Below, in pieces: positions 1 through 9,841 of a stretch of DNA of 64,000 nucleotides. How positions within the stretch are numbered: the stretch's first letter is position 1; each line of letters begins with the position of its first letter. Origin of the DNA: Nocardia panacis. GTDB lineage: Bacteria; Actinomycetota; Actinomycetes; Mycobacteriales; Mycobacteriaceae. Location of the stretch: the NCBI RefSeq assembly GCF_003598715.1, contig NZ_QZFU01000012.1, positions 1-64,000 on the forward strand, in the 5' to 3' direction. Under the pieces are notes generated by a model. It had not been told where the DNA came from and searched no databases. It saw only the letters and a program-made list of their open reading frames with translations. The translations under genes were made by a program, and so were the position numbers.

Positions 1-1
1 C

Positions 2-391
2 GTTGTCGATGTACCAAGGATCGCTCCGGCCACAGTTGCGGAAGAATCGGCAAGCAAAGCTCTTCCCGCGCGCGGCAGTTTGTTATCCTTCATCAAACCG
101 GCTTGTGATGCAACACCCGCCCCGCCGCCGCCCGCCCCGGCGCCGGCCCCCGCGCCGGCCCCCGCCGCGCCTGCCCCCGCTGTCGCCGCGCCGGCCAAGA
201 CGAATCCGGATATCCGCCCCACCTCGGCCGATGACACACTGCCCACACCGCAACTGCTGTCGGTGATCGGCGGGCTGATCGCCTTGGCACTGGCCGGAAT
301 CGGTTCCGGCGCGGTGAGTTTCCAGGGCGCGTCGGCCGCGCAGGCCCGCATCGACGCGGCCCGCGCCGAATTCTTCGGACCGAGGGCGTGA
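2..391 (+). CDS. Pro/Ala-rich membrane-anchored protein, 5' end outside window
   Basis: The reading frame is open from base 2, so the true start lies upstream and only the C-terminal 129 residues are visible. It has a long Pro/Ala low-complexity stretch (about residues 40-65), then a single hydrophobic helix near the C-terminus around LLSVIGGLIALALAGIGSG, and a short tail. This looks like an extracytoplasmic or cytoplasmic Pro-rich arm with a C-terminal anchor. It ends where the metallopeptidase gene begins (about 11 bases apart), so the two are probably co-transcribed. I do not recognise the family. Low-complexity Pro/Ala runs are common in high-GC genomes, so the N-terminal part says little about function. 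Confidence 0.6.
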   Translation, partial: VVDVPRIAPATVAEESASKALPARGSLLSFIKPACDATPAPPPPAPAPAPAPAPAAPAPAVAAPAKTNPDIRPTSADDTLPTPQLLSVIGGLIALALAGIGSGAVSFQGASAAQARIDAARAEFFGPRA

Positions 392-402
392 GGGGTCGCA
401 CC

Positions 403-927
403 ATGAGTGAGCGCAGCGAGAGCAGAACCCAGAGCGGTTCCCGGTCCTATCGCCGGGTGGCCGCCGCCGTGGACGCGGTATGCGCCGTGGCCGCCGATTT
501 CGACGCCACCACCCTCGACGCGGTGGTCGCCGCCATCGCCGTCGAACGTCGCCGCGAGATCGAGATCGCCAGTGCCCGACTGGGTCCCGGCGTCTGCGGG
601 CAGCGCCGGTTCTATCCGGATCGGGATGTGATCGTGCTGGCCGAGGCGCTGCCGAGCCGCGATCACACCCTGGCCCACGAGCTCGGGCATATCGTCTTCG
701 ATCACGAGGGCGCGCCCGCGCCGGAGGTCACCCTCGAGGCCAGTGACGATCTGATCGCCTACATGCTCAGTCAGCGCGCCCATGAGCAGATCGTCGCCGA
801 CGGCGCGGACGAGTTGGCCGAATGGGAGGCCGAGACCTTCGCGGCCATGCTGATGACCCGACTGCGCGTATTCAATAGCCGGGGCGCAGGCGTCTCGGTC
901 CTTCGATTCGATGAGGCCCTCGGATGA
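403..927 (+). CDS. ImmA/IrrE-type metallopeptidase
   Basis: A 174-residue protein with the zinc-metallopeptidase motif HELGHIVFDH (an HExxH motif), typical of ImmA/IrrE peptidases. Those proteins usually cleave or inactivate a partner HTH repressor. ATG 403 is preferred over GTG 388 because AGGGG lies about 7 bases before it. The stop overlaps the next start in an ATGA, so it is translationally coupled to the membrane protein gene. An EspR-like HTH protein is encoded nearby on the other strand and is the obvious candidate partner, but that pairing is inference. The first residues (SERSES) come from a GAGCGCAGCGAG sequence that is common in actinobacterial gene starts. Confidence 0.85.
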   Translation: MSERSESRTQSGSRSYRRVAAAVDAVCAVAADFDATTLDAVVAAIAVERRREIEIASARLGPGVCGQRRFYPDRDVIVLAEALPSRDHTLAHELGHIVFDHEGAPAPEVTLEASDDLIAYMLSQRAHEQIVADGADELAEWEAETFAAMLMTRLRVFNSRGAGVSVLRFDEALG

Positions 928-1955
928 CATTCTGGTTGACCGCCCTGCTGGTGTGGATGGCCGCGGGTGCGCGGGTGGGTCGGGTGCTGGTCAAACCCGC
1001 CACCACCGCGCGGACGGCGATCGTGGTCGCGGTCGCCGCCGTCGCGGTGGCCTGTACCGTCGCGGTGCCCGAGATCGCCGTCGCCGTCGACAATCTGCTG
1101 CCGCGCGGTGTGCACAATGCCTATCTGTCCTACGGCGTGGTGGTTTCGGCGTGGATCGTTTTCGCCGCCGCCACCTCGGTCGTCGCGGCCGCGGCCTGGC
1201 CGGTCGTCTCCCGGCTGAATCTGGGGCGCATCGCGCTGGTCATCTACACGGCGGGTCTGCTCGCGGTGGCGGTAACCCTGGGCTGGTCAACGACTTTCGG
1301 CTGGGTCATGGTGCTGTTCGGCTGTGCGTTCATCGTGGTGACCGGTCTGCGCAATCTGGACTGGACAGCGCTGGGTCGCGGTATCGCCATCTACACCTCG
1401 GGGACCGCGCTGGTGGGAGTGTTGGCGGCATTGCAGGTGCGGCAGGCGATGGTGCGCGCGCCGCGACCGCGCCACGGTGAGCCGTTCTGGGCTTGGCCCG
1501 CCTATGAGATCGCCGCGCTGCTCATTGCCTTCGGCGCGGTGTGGATCGTGGTGGAGCTATGGGTGCGGGCGCGAATCCTGCTGCGTCGGATCAGTGTTCT
1601 GCACGGCACGCTGGTAGGGCGCTTTCCCGAGGTGGTCGCGCACGATGAGACCGGCACCTCGAGTCAGTTGCGTGCCTCGGATCGGGTCGCCCACATCATG
1701 GACGCGCTGTATCTGCAATCCGGCGGTGGTGTGGTGATCGCGGCGGCGGGTACGCCGCCGCGCGCGGTCGCGGCCCGTGCGCAGGCGGTGGCCCGGTGGG
1801 CGCGCAATCCACTCGGTGATGTGGTGGTCGACGCGCGCTGGATCGCCCCGCCGGAGGGCATCAGTCCGCGCGGTTGGGTGCAGGCGATCGCCCTGGCCTT
1901 CGACGCGCAGACGAGCGCGCAGACAAGTACGGCCGACGCGCCGGTCCCCAAGTGA
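924..1955 (+). CDS. MAB_1171c-like integral membrane protein
   Basis: A 343-residue protein with about seven hydrophobic helices in its first 215 residues and a soluble C-terminal third of about 125 residues. It resembles the MAB_1171c family of putative transporters, which in mycobacteria and nocardiae commonly lie beside ImmA/IrrE peptidases and XRE regulators; that context is reproduced here. No substrate can be proposed from the sequence. The start overlaps the peptidase stop by four bases (ATGA). The gene converges on the EspR-like gene across 335 bases that contain a strong palindrome. Confidence 0.7.
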   Translation: MTFWLTALLVWMAAGARVGRVLVKPATTARTAIVVAVAAVAVACTVAVPEIAVAVDNLLPRGVHNAYLSYGVVVSAWIVFAAATSVVAAAAWPVVSRLNLGRIALVIYTAGLLAVAVTLGWSTTFGWVMVLFGCAFIVVTGLRNLDWTALGRGIAIYTSGTALVGVLAALQVRQAMVRAPRPRHGEPFWAWPAYEIAALLIAFGAVWIVVELWVRARILLRRISVLHGTLVGRFPEVVAHDETGTSSQLRASDRVAHIMDALYLQSGGGVVIAAAGTPPRAVAARAQAVARWARNPLGDVVVDARWIAPPEGISPRGWVQAIALAFDAQTSAQTSTADAPVPK

Positions 1956-2070
1956 GGAATCCGGCCCGCCGGTACCGTCTTTCGGCGCGCCGCCGACCCT
2001 TGGGTCGAACCGTATCCCGTTCCTGCATGTACCGGAATACGGTTCGCCTGTTTCCAATCCGAACTGTTCG

Positions 2071-2092
2071 AATCATGCCGATCGGAATGATT
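2071..2092. promoter_or_regulatory. 22-bp near-perfect palindrome in convergent gap 1956-2290
   Basis: The two halves are AATCATGCCG and its near complement, centred on the perfect palindrome CCGATCGG; only one symmetric base pair is mismatched. It is the main feature of the 335-base space between the convergent membrane-protein and EspR-like genes. No run of T follows, so an intrinsic terminator is not clear. A protein-binding site is an alternative. A weaker inverted repeat (arms like CCGTATCCCG and CGGAATACGG) lies at about 2018-2042. I see no gene in this space. Confidence 0.4.
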
Positions 2093-2290
2093 GTCGATTG
2101 CGCCTGACGCATCGACATTCCGGTCGGCGTGCACTGCCGTACCGGGCGACCCCCTGAATTTCCGGGGTTCGCTCGGTTTATCCCACGGGCATCCCTCGGC
2201 GCGGTCGGAGCGTCGCCGCCCCGACCCCCTTACCGCACCACGCGGTACAGCGCGACCTCGCGGTCGCACCGCACTGCGTCGCGGGTGAAC

Positions 2291-2707
2291 CTATTCCGTA
2301 CCGTCCGGCGGAATTTCCGGCAGGCCTTCACTGGCCCGCAGCTTCTCCGCCATGGAGGTGAGCAGGTTCTGGGATTCTTCGGACAGGTCGAACGCTCGAC
2401 TCGACAACCGCCGCAGTCCGTAGCCCTGCAGCTGGGACAGCAGTTCCAGATCGTGATCGATCTTGGCGGCATAGATGTCGTTGAAGAAGTAGTCCGGCTT
2501 GACCTTGAAGAACTTCGCCAGGGCGGCCACCGTCTCGTCGGACGGGTTGGTCCGCTGTCCCGACCGCAACTGAGACAGATACGGTTTGGAGATCGGATGC
2601 CCGGAGGCGGTCAGCGCGGCCGCAACCTCCGCGTTGGTGTGCGGCTTGCGCCCCGGGGGATGCACGGTTTCGAACAGCTTGTTCAGCCGCGCCGCGAAAT
2701 CAGCCAT
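2291..2707 (-). CDS. EspR-like XRE-family DNA-binding protein
   Basis: A 138-residue protein with an N-terminal helix-turn-helix (about residues 25-75; recognisable pieces FAARLNKLFETV, PYLSQLRSGQRTNP and ALAKFFKVK) and a helical C-terminal dimerisation region. The pattern is very close to M. tuberculosis EspR, a nucleoid-associated regulator of ESX-1 and cell-envelope genes, which is of similar length (132 residues). Actinobacteria often carry several paralogues, so I withhold the gene name. Its position opposite an ImmA-like peptidase and a membrane protein suggests a local regulatory module. The ATG at 2707 is the natural start. Confidence 0.85.
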   Translation of the reverse strand: MADFAARLNKLFETVHPPGRKPHTNAEVAAALTASGHPISKPYLSQLRSGQRTNPSDETVAALAKFFKVKPDYFFNDIYAAKIDHDLELLSQLQGYGLRRLSSRAFDLSEESQNLLTSMAEKLRASEGLPEIPPDGTE

Positions 2708-3070
2708 TGTGAGCCGCCCAATTCCCTTCGCTGTACTAACAGTCGTTATCTCGGATACGTATCATTGATATTAGCGGCTCAGTAACTGAAAACCTACGCC
2801 TGTTTCCGGATTTCCTTGAAGCTTCTAGGTGTCGCTCCGGGGAAGGCACCGTGACGTTAGCGTTTGCGGGTCACCCCAACGTCTCTCGCGAAAAGGCGGT
2901 ACGCAGCGGTTCTGGCCCGTCGCGAGGGTCTTGTCCGGTCGATCAATGATAGCGGAAAGATAGCTGACATCTCATCGAGTGCATCCGACCTGTGATTGTG
3001 TGGCGTACGACACGTTTTCTGCGCTCTGGGATGAATGTTCAACCTTGCTAGCGGAATTGGTGCGACAAGT
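2708..3070. other. Intergenic region, 363 bp
   Basis: This is the space between the start of the EspR-like gene and the end of fadA5. I find no convincing gene. It is AT-richer than its surroundings and should hold the EspR-like promoter. The only marked element is a perfect 10-bp palindrome GATACGTATC at 2754-2763, about 47 bases upstream of the start codon, which could be an autoregulatory site. Confidence 0.4.
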
Positions 3071-4369
<1,299 letters not shown>

Positions 4370-4393
4370 TCAGTTTGTCGAAGGAGACATCTG

Positions 4394-5647
4394 GTGGTAG
4401 ACACGCGCAATCCAGGACCGCAGCTCCCAGCCGGGTTCGATGTGACCGATCCGGCGATCTACGCCGAGCGGGTTCCGGACGCCGAGTTCGCCGAATTGCG
4501 CCGCAGCGCACCGATCTGGTGGAATCCGCAGTCGCCCGAGGTCAGCGGATTCCACGACGAAGGCTTCTGGGTGCTCAGCAGACATGCCGACATCAAAGAG
4601 GTCTCGCGCCGCAGCGATATCTTCTCCAACTTCGAGAACACCGCCATCCCGCGATTCAATGACGAGATCACCCGCGAGCAGATCGAACTGCAACGCCACG
4701 TCATCGTGAACAAGGATGCGCCCGAGCACACCCAACTGCGCAAGGTCATCTCGCGCGGATTCACCCCGCGCGCCATCAACGCGCTGCGCGCCTCGCTTTC
4801 GGCGCGGGCACAGTCGATCGTGCGGGTCGCCGCCGAATCGGGCGCGGGCGATTTCGTCACCCAGGTCGCGTGCGAACTACCGCTGCAGGCGATCGCCGAA
4901 TTGATCGGCGTACCGCAGGAAGACCGGATGAAGGTCTTCACCTGGTCCAATCAGATGACCGGCTACGACGATCCGGACAATACCGCCGATCCGGTCGCGG
5001 CCTCGGTCGAAATCCTCGGCTACGCCTACCAAATGGCGGCCGAGCGCCGCGCCAACCCGGCCGACGATATCGTCACCACGCTCATCGAGGCCGATATCGA
5101 CGGCGACAAGCTCACCGAGGCCGAGTTCGGCTTCTTCGTCATCATGCTCGCGGTCGCGGGCAATGAGACCACGCGCAATGCCATCACCCACGGCATGCTC
5201 GCCTTCCTCGACCATCGCGAGCAGTGGGAATTGTTCAAACGCGAGCGACCCAAGACCGCGGCCGACGAGATCATCCGGTGGGCCACCCCCGTCACCTCAT
5301 TCCAGCGCACGGCGCTGGTGGACACCGAACTCTCCGGTGTGCGAATCAAGAAGGGCGAGCGGGTGGTCCTGCTGTATCGCTCGGCGAATTTCGACGAAGC
5401 GGTCTTCGACCGACCGCAGCAGTTCGACATCACGCGCCCGGACAATCAGCACCTGTCCTTCGGCGGCACGGGCGCGCACTTCTGTATCGGCGCGAATCTG
5501 GCCCGGCTCGAAATCGACCTCATCTTCAATGCCATCGCCGATCACCTGCCCGATATCAGCCGGGTCGCCCCGCCCAAGCGGCTGCGCTCGGGCTGGCTCA
5601 ATGGGATCAAGGAGTTCCAGGTCGACTACGGTTCGACGGCACGCTGA
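4394..5647 (+). CDS. cyp125: Steroid C26-monooxygenase cytochrome P450 CYP125
   Basis: A 417-residue P450 that oxidises the terminal methyl of the cholesterol side chain to the C26 acid, the first side-chain step. Visible motifs are the heme-ligand loop FGGTGAHFCIG with Cys364, the I-helix AVAGNETTRN, and the K-helix ExxR in DEIIRW. Similarity to M. tuberculosis CYP125 runs along the whole chain, including DPAIYAER near the N-terminus and RLRSGWLNGIK near the C-terminus. GTG 4394 is chosen because AAGGAGA lies 7 bases upstream; a TTG at 4358 would add 12 poorly conserved residues. A stem-loop terminator follows the stop. Confidence 0.95.
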   Translation: MVDTRNPGPQLPAGFDVTDPAIYAERVPDAEFAELRRSAPIWWNPQSPEVSGFHDEGFWVLSRHADIKEVSRRSDIFSNFENTAIPRFNDEITREQIELQRHVIVNKDAPEHTQLRKVISRGFTPRAINALRASLSARAQSIVRVAAESGAGDFVTQVACELPLQAIAELIGVPQEDRMKVFTWSNQMTGYDDPDNTADPVAASVEILGYAYQMAAERRANPADDIVTTLIEADIDGDKLTEAEFGFFVIMLAVAGNETTRNAITHGMLAFLDHREQWELFKRERPKTAADEIIRWATPVTSFQRTALVDTELSGVRIKKGERVVLLYRSANFDEAVFDRPQQFDITRPDNQHLSFGGTGAHFCIGANLARLEIDLIFNAIADHLPDISRVAPPKRLRSGWLNGIKEFQVDYGSTAR

Positions 5648-5655
5648 CGAACCGA

Positions 5656-5690
5656 AAAGTCCCGCGCCTCATACCGATGCGCGGGACTTT
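5656..5690. terminator. Bidirectional stem-loop terminator
   Basis: Perfect 12-bp arms, AAAGTCCCGCGC and GCGCGGGACTTT, surround an 11-base loop. The A-run at one end and T-run at the other let it serve both cyp125 and the convergent LLM gene. Confidence 0.8.
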
Positions 5691-5701
5691 CGTCGGGATA
5701 G

Positions 5702-6574
5702 TCAGGAGGCGGGAGCGATATTTGCCGCCGCGAACCGGCGCAGCGAATCCTGTTTGGCCGCCAGTTCGCCATCGAATCCGATGCCGTCGAACAGCCACGG
5801 CACCACGATGGCGTCGGTGACACCCGCCGCGGCGAGTTCGGCATAGCCGTCGCGACCGAAGCGATCGATGCAGACCGCCTGGATTTCGAACGGGGCATCG
5901 GCGCGCCCGAATTCGGCGCGCAGGGCGGCGAGTTTATCGATGGTCGCGCACAGATCTGCGTAGGTCATCATGGCCGAAGTCCAACCGTCGCCGACGCGCG
6001 CGGCCCGCCGCAGTGCCGCGTCGGTGTGACCTCCTATATAGAACGGCACAGTTTCAGTGGGGGCCGGGCTGATTTGCAGCGGGGCGAAATCGAAGAATTC
6101 GCCGTGGTATTCCACCATGCCGCCCGCCAGCACCAGCCGGATGACCTCGATCATCTCGTCCACCCTGGCCCCGCGCCGCGCGAAGGGCACCCCGCACCAT
6201 TCGAATTCCTCTGGCGCCCAGCCGATTCCGACGCCGAAGCCGAATCGGTTGCCGGTCATATTGGCCACCGAGCCGACCTGCCTGGCCAGCAGCAGCGGAT
6301 TGCGCGAACCCAGCTTGAGCACATTGGAGTAGAAGCGGATGCGCTCGGTCACCGCCGCCATGGCGGTCGCGCCGATGAGCGGATCCACCCACGGGGTGTC
6401 CGGACCCCAGAAGCGGCCGCCGTCGGCGGTATAGGGATATTTCGCCGCCGCCGATTGCATATAGAACAGCGAATCCGGCAGCGCGATCGAGGAAAATCCG
6501 CACTCCTCGGCGGTTCTCGCCAGTTCGGGCAGTTGGTCGAGCGGGCTGAGCGCAATACCGAGCGTGAATTTCAT
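5702..6574 (-). CDS. LLM-class F420-dependent oxidoreductase, TIGR03619-like
   Basis: A 290-residue TIM-barrel flavin/F420 oxidoreductase of the luciferase-like superfamily. Recognisable segments are the N-terminal strand MKFTLGIALSP, the GFGVGIGWAPEEF segment and the PFYIGGHTDAALRRAARVGDG cofactor loop. It is the last gene of the minus-strand OB/ltp4/ltp3 operon and its ATG overlaps the ltp3 stop (ATGA), so it is translationally coupled to the sterol aldolases. A redox step on branched sterol side-chain intermediates is a reasonable inference, but the substrate is unknown. An in-frame GTG 24 bases upstream would lie inside ltp3 and is not preferred. Confidence 0.8.
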   Translation of the reverse strand: MKFTLGIALSPLDQLPELARTAEECGFSSIALPDSLFYMQSAAAKYPYTADGGRFWGPDTPWVDPLIGATAMAAVTERIRFYSNVLKLGSRNPLLLARQVGSVANMTGNRFGFGVGIGWAPEEFEWCGVPFARRGARVDEMIEVIRLVLAGGMVEYHGEFFDFAPLQISPAPTETVPFYIGGHTDAALRRAARVGDGWTSAMMTYADLCATIDKLAALRAEFGRADAPFEIQAVCIDRFGRDGYAELAAAGVTDAIVVPWLFDGIGFDGELAAKQDSLRRFAAANIAPAS

Positions 6575-7737
6575 CGTGGCTCCGATCCGACTACCCACAT
6601 CGAGAAATATTGCGAGCCGCCGCCGTAGGCGTGACCCAGTGCCTTGCGCGCGCCGTCCACCTGATACGCGCCGGCGCGACCCATCACCTGTTTGGCGGCC
6701 TCGGCGAAGCGGATCAGGCCCGATGCCCCGATGGGATTGGAGGACAGCACGCCGCCGGACGGATTCACCGGCAGCTTCCCGCCGATCTCGGTCTCGCCCT
6801 TATCGGTGAGCTGCCAGCCCTGCCCCTCCGGCACGAAACCCAGATTCTCCAGCCACATCGGCTCGAACCAGGAGAAGGGGACATAGATCTCGGCCGCATC
6901 GATCTCGGCGAGCGGGTCGGTGATGCCCGCGGTGCGCCAGAGTGCGGCGGCCGCGTCCCGGCCCGCCTGCGGGTTGACCTGGTCGCGCCCGGCGAAGGTG
7001 GTCGGCTCGGTGCGCATGGCGGTGCCGTGCACCCAGGCCACCCGCCGATCCGTCGTCTCGACCGCCCGCGCGGCCTGCTCATCCCCGATGACCACGGCGC
7101 ACGCGCCGTCGGAGGAGGGGCAGGTCTCATCGAAACGGATAGGGTCCCACAGCATTTGGGAGGCCAGCACCGATTCCAGGGTGATATCGGGCTGTTTGAG
7201 GTGGGCCAGCGGATTGCGCGCGCCATTGCGGCGATCCTTCACCGCGACCATCGCCCCGATATGGTTCGGCGCGCCGGAGCGGCGAATATAGGAGCGCACA
7301 TGCGGGGCGAAATAGCCGCCCGCGCCCGCGCCGACCGGCATGGTGAACGGCACCGGAATCGACAGTGCCCACATGGCATTGGATTCCGACTGCTTCTCCC
7401 AGGCCACCGCGAGCACCCTGCGGTGGACGCCCGCCTGCACCAGGTTGGCCGCGACAATGCCGGTCGACCCGCCGACCGAACCCGCGGTATGCACGCGGAG
7501 CAGCGGTTTTCCGGTCGCGCCCAGCGCGTCGGCGAGATACAGTTCGGGCATCATGACGCCCTCGAACAGGTCGGGGGCCTTGCCGACCACGACGGCGTCG
7601 ATCTCGGCGATGGTCAGGCCCGCATCGGCGAGTGCGCGGTCGATGGCCTCGCGACACATGCCCGCCATTGACACATCGGTTCGTTTTGTCACGTGATGAG
7701 TTTGTCCGGTGCCGAGCACCGCCGCCGGAACAGTCAC
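6571..7737 (-). CDS. ltp3: Ltp3-like thiolase-fold sterol aldolase
   Basis: A 388-residue SCP-x-type thiolase-fold protein. The position of the thiolase nucleophile Cys is occupied by serine in HTAGSVGGSTG, so it should not act as a thiolase. Tyr-containing motifs such as GHAYGGGSQYFSMW resemble those of retro-aldolase Ltp2. In rhodococci ltp3 and ltp4 are needed for C24-branched sterol side chains. The start is GTG 7737, overlapping the ltp4 stop (GTGA). The frame is open far upstream, but that part is antisense-like Arg/Gly-rich sequence lying across ltp4. It matches the Rv3523 position in M. tuberculosis. Confidence 0.88.
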   Translation of the reverse strand: MTVPAAVLGTGQTHHVTKRTDVSMAGMCREAIDRALADAGLTIAEIDAVVVGKAPDLFEGVMMPELYLADALGATGKPLLRVHTAGSVGGSTGIVAANLVQAGVHRRVLAVAWEKQSESNAMWALSIPVPFTMPVGAGAGGYFAPHVRSYIRRSGAPNHIGAMVAVKDRRNGARNPLAHLKQPDITLESVLASQMLWDPIRFDETCPSSDGACAVVIGDEQAARAVETTDRRVAWVHGTAMRTEPTTFAGRDQVNPQAGRDAAAALWRTAGITDPLAEIDAAEIYVPFSWFEPMWLENLGFVPEGQGWQLTDKGETEIGGKLPVNPSGGVLSSNPIGASGLIRFAEAAKQVMGRAGAYQVDGARKALGHAYGGGSQYFSMWVVGSEPR

Positions 7738-8765
7738 GGTTGCGCCTCCAAAACGGTCACAAGATTCTGTTGCAGCGCCGGACCGCTGGTCGCGTGGGCC
7801 AGCACGCGCCCGGCCGAACCCGCGATAATCGCCTCGGCCGCGAAACCGATACGTTCCAGACCCGCCGCGAACATCGGATTGCCCGCCAGCGCGCCACCGG
7901 ACGGGTTGACCTTCGTCCGCGCCGTCAGCCCGATGGCCTCGGCGAGGATCAACTGCTGATGGCTGAAGGGGGCGTGCAGTTCGGCGAGGTCGAAGGCGCT
8001 GTCGCCACCGGTCGCCGTCGCGGCGGCGGCCGAGGTCGAAGGGGAGACGGTGAGATCGCGCGCGCCGAGGGCGGGGGAGTCGACCCGGTGCGCGATACCC
8101 GTGATCCAGGCGGGCCGTTCGCACAACTCCCGCGCCCGGTCGCCGGCTGCCAGCACCACGGCCGCCGCGCCGTCGGTGATCGGCGCGATATCGTGGGCGC
8201 GCAGCGGATCGGCGATATACGGTGCGGCGAGCAGGGTTTCGAGATCGCCATCGGCGCCCGCCGCGACCAGGGCCATATCGCGTTCGGTCCAGCGCCCCGC
8301 GTCCAATCCGGCCCGCGCCTGGAGTCCGGCGACGGAGACGGCGTCCGGCCACAGCGGCGCGACGAGATAGGGATCGAGTTGCAGGGTGAGGATGCGCCGC
8401 AGCGTGCCTGCCGAGGATTTGCCGAACCCGTAGACCAGCGCGGTGCGCGCCTGACCAGACCGCAGTTTCACCCACGCCTCGTACAGTGCCCAGGCGGCGT
8501 CCATCTCGACGTGCGATTCATTGATCGGCGGCACCGCGCCGATGGCATCGATGGCGGAGATGAACGAAAACGCCCGGCCCGCCAGGTAATCGGAGGAGCC
8601 CGAGCACCAGAAGTCGATATCGGCCTTGGTGATCCCGAGCCGCTCGTAGAGTGTTCGGAAACAGGGCGCCAGCATTTCCACGCCATTGGTGGTGCCCGAG
8701 GTTCGCGGCACGTGCGGCGCGTTGGCGAAGCCGACTACCGCGATCTCGGTGGTGTTCTCGGTCAA
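7734..8765 (-). CDS. ltp4: Ltp4-like thiolase-fold sterol aldolase
   Basis: A 343-residue thiolase-superfamily protein resembling Ltp4 (Rv3522) in segments such as DFWCSGSSDYLAGRAFSFIS, ESHVEMDAAWALYEAW and NPSGGALAGNPMFAAGLERI. The canonical thiolase Cys/His/Cys set is absent, in line with a carbon-carbon lyase rather than a thiolase. TTG 8765 is the likely start, with AGAGG about 10 bases upstream and just after the OB-fold gene; the frame extends further but only over Arg-rich antisense sequence. With the OB-fold protein and Ltp3 it probably forms an aldolase assembly like Ltp2-ChsH2(DUF35). Confidence 0.85.
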   Translation of the reverse strand: MTENTTEIAVVGFANAPHVPRTSGTTNGVEMLAPCFRTLYERLGITKADIDFWCSGSSDYLAGRAFSFISAIDAIGAVPPINESHVEMDAAWALYEAWVKLRSGQARTALVYGFGKSSAGTLRRILTLQLDPYLVAPLWPDAVSVAGLQARAGLDAGRWTERDMALVAAGADGDLETLLAAPYIADPLRAHDIAPITDGAAAVVLAAGDRARELCERPAWITGIAHRVDSPALGARDLTVSPSTSAAAATATGGDSAFDLAELHAPFSHQQLILAEAIGLTARTKVNPSGGALAGNPMFAAGLERIGFAAEAIIAGSAGRVLAHATSGPALQQNLVTVLEAQP

Positions 8766-8779
8766 GGTGACGCGCCCTC

Positions 8780-9781
8780 TCAGAGGTGGTGTCGGTAGGT
8801 CTCGTATTCGGCGTCGGGTTCGCCGGTCGGCTCGAAGTGGTCGACATTGTCGAGTCCGTAGCCCCACTGCTCGCGCGGTCTCCATACCGCGCGCACCCGC
8901 ATGCCCATGCGCACTTCGCTTGCCGCGCAGCCGAGTACGAGATGCAGCACCGGGATATCCGCGCCGTCGAGCAGGATGTAGGCGGCGACGTAGGGCGGTT
9001 TGATGCGCTGGCCGAGGAAGGGCACATTGACGATGCAGTAGGTGGTGACGGTGCCGTGATCGGGCAGTTCCAGGTAGTCCTCGGTCGGGCGGCCGTCGGT
9101 CGGATTAGCCCCGCGCGGTGGGAAGTACACCTTGCCGTCCGCGTCGGTGCGCGCGCCGATGAGTTTGCCCTCGGCCAGGCCGCGCAGGTAGACCGACTCC
9201 TGGGGCGAGGCGGTGTGCTCATAGGACAGTTCGACCGGTGCGGTGATCATGGTGACCGATTCGGCTGTGCCCGTGGGTTTCTCGAGCGGTGCCGCCGAAT
9301 TCACCGTCGTCTCGGTGGTTTCCGGCTCGAAGGACGCGATATCGCCGATACTTCCGGTGGTTTCGGCGGCCCAGCGCGCGAGGACCCGCATGCCGGTGTG
9401 GATGCGCTCCGGCGCGGTAACGTCGACGGCGTGCAGCAGCGCGGTGTCGGCCCCGTCCAGGGTGATCAGCGCCCAGGCGAAAGGTCGGTCGAACGGCTGC
9501 CCCGGCAGCGGTTCGTGGACCCAGGTCCAGGAGGTGACGACTCCGGCGGCGGCGACCTCGACGAATTCGGTGAGCGGTGCGGCGGTCACCGGATCGTATT
9601 CGGCGGGCGGCACCAGGATCCGTCCGTCCGAGCCGCGCACCCCGATGACGCGGCGTTCGCGCAGCGCGGTGAGGAATGCGCCGATGGTCGGGCCGACCGA
9701 GCGGGTGTAATCGAACCGGATCCGTAGTGGCGCGCTGAGCACCTCCGGATCCGCGACCGCGGCGGTATTTCCTGGAGTCAC
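8780..9781 (-). CDS. Tandem OB-fold (DUF35) partner of sterol aldolases
   Basis: A 333-residue protein with two consecutive OB-fold/DUF35-like halves (about 20-165 and 180-325). Each carries a P-P-x-x-x-Y/N linker (ILVPPAEYDP, VYFPPRGANP) and a hydrophobic strand ending in a GMR motif (IHTGMRVLARW, VRMGMRVRAVW). It corresponds in position and length to Rv3521. DUF35 proteins are obligate partners of thiolase-fold Ltp aldolases, so it most likely binds Ltp3 or Ltp4. It is first in its operon. It starts with GTG 9781, only nine bases from a KstR-like box and without a ribosome-binding site, which suggests a leaderless transcript. Confidence 0.82.
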   Translation of the reverse strand: MTPGNTAAVADPEVLSAPLRIRFDYTRSVGPTIGAFLTALRERRVIGVRGSDGRILVPPAEYDPVTAAPLTEFVEVAAAGVVTSWTWVHEPLPGQPFDRPFAWALITLDGADTALLHAVDVTAPERIHTGMRVLARWAAETTGSIGDIASFEPETTETTVNSAAPLEKPTGTAESVTMITAPVELSYEHTASPQESVYLRGLAEGKLIGARTDADGKVYFPPRGANPTDGRPTEDYLELPDHGTVTTYCIVNVPFLGQRIKPPYVAAYILLDGADIPVLHLVLGCAASEVRMGMRVRAVWRPREQWGYGLDNVDHFEPTGEPDAEYETYRHHL

Positions 9782-9790
9782 GATTTCGAG

Positions 9791-9804
9791 TAGAACAGGT
9801 TCTT
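9791..9804. promoter_or_regulatory. KstR-like operator, one mismatch
   Basis: TAGAACAGGTTCTT fits TnnAACnnGTTnnA except at the last position. It sits between the OB-fold gene (minus) and the LLM gene (plus), nine bases from the GTG of the former. Confidence 0.7.
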
Positions 9805-9841
9805 ATTCTGCTGGCAAGCGATGCGGGAAAAGGAGTCCGGT

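Noticed and set aside
7738..8475. Very long open frame continuing upstream of ltp3
   Set aside because: It runs through ltp4 in another frame, is Arg/Gly-rich and has no family resemblance, a normal effect of very high GC content.
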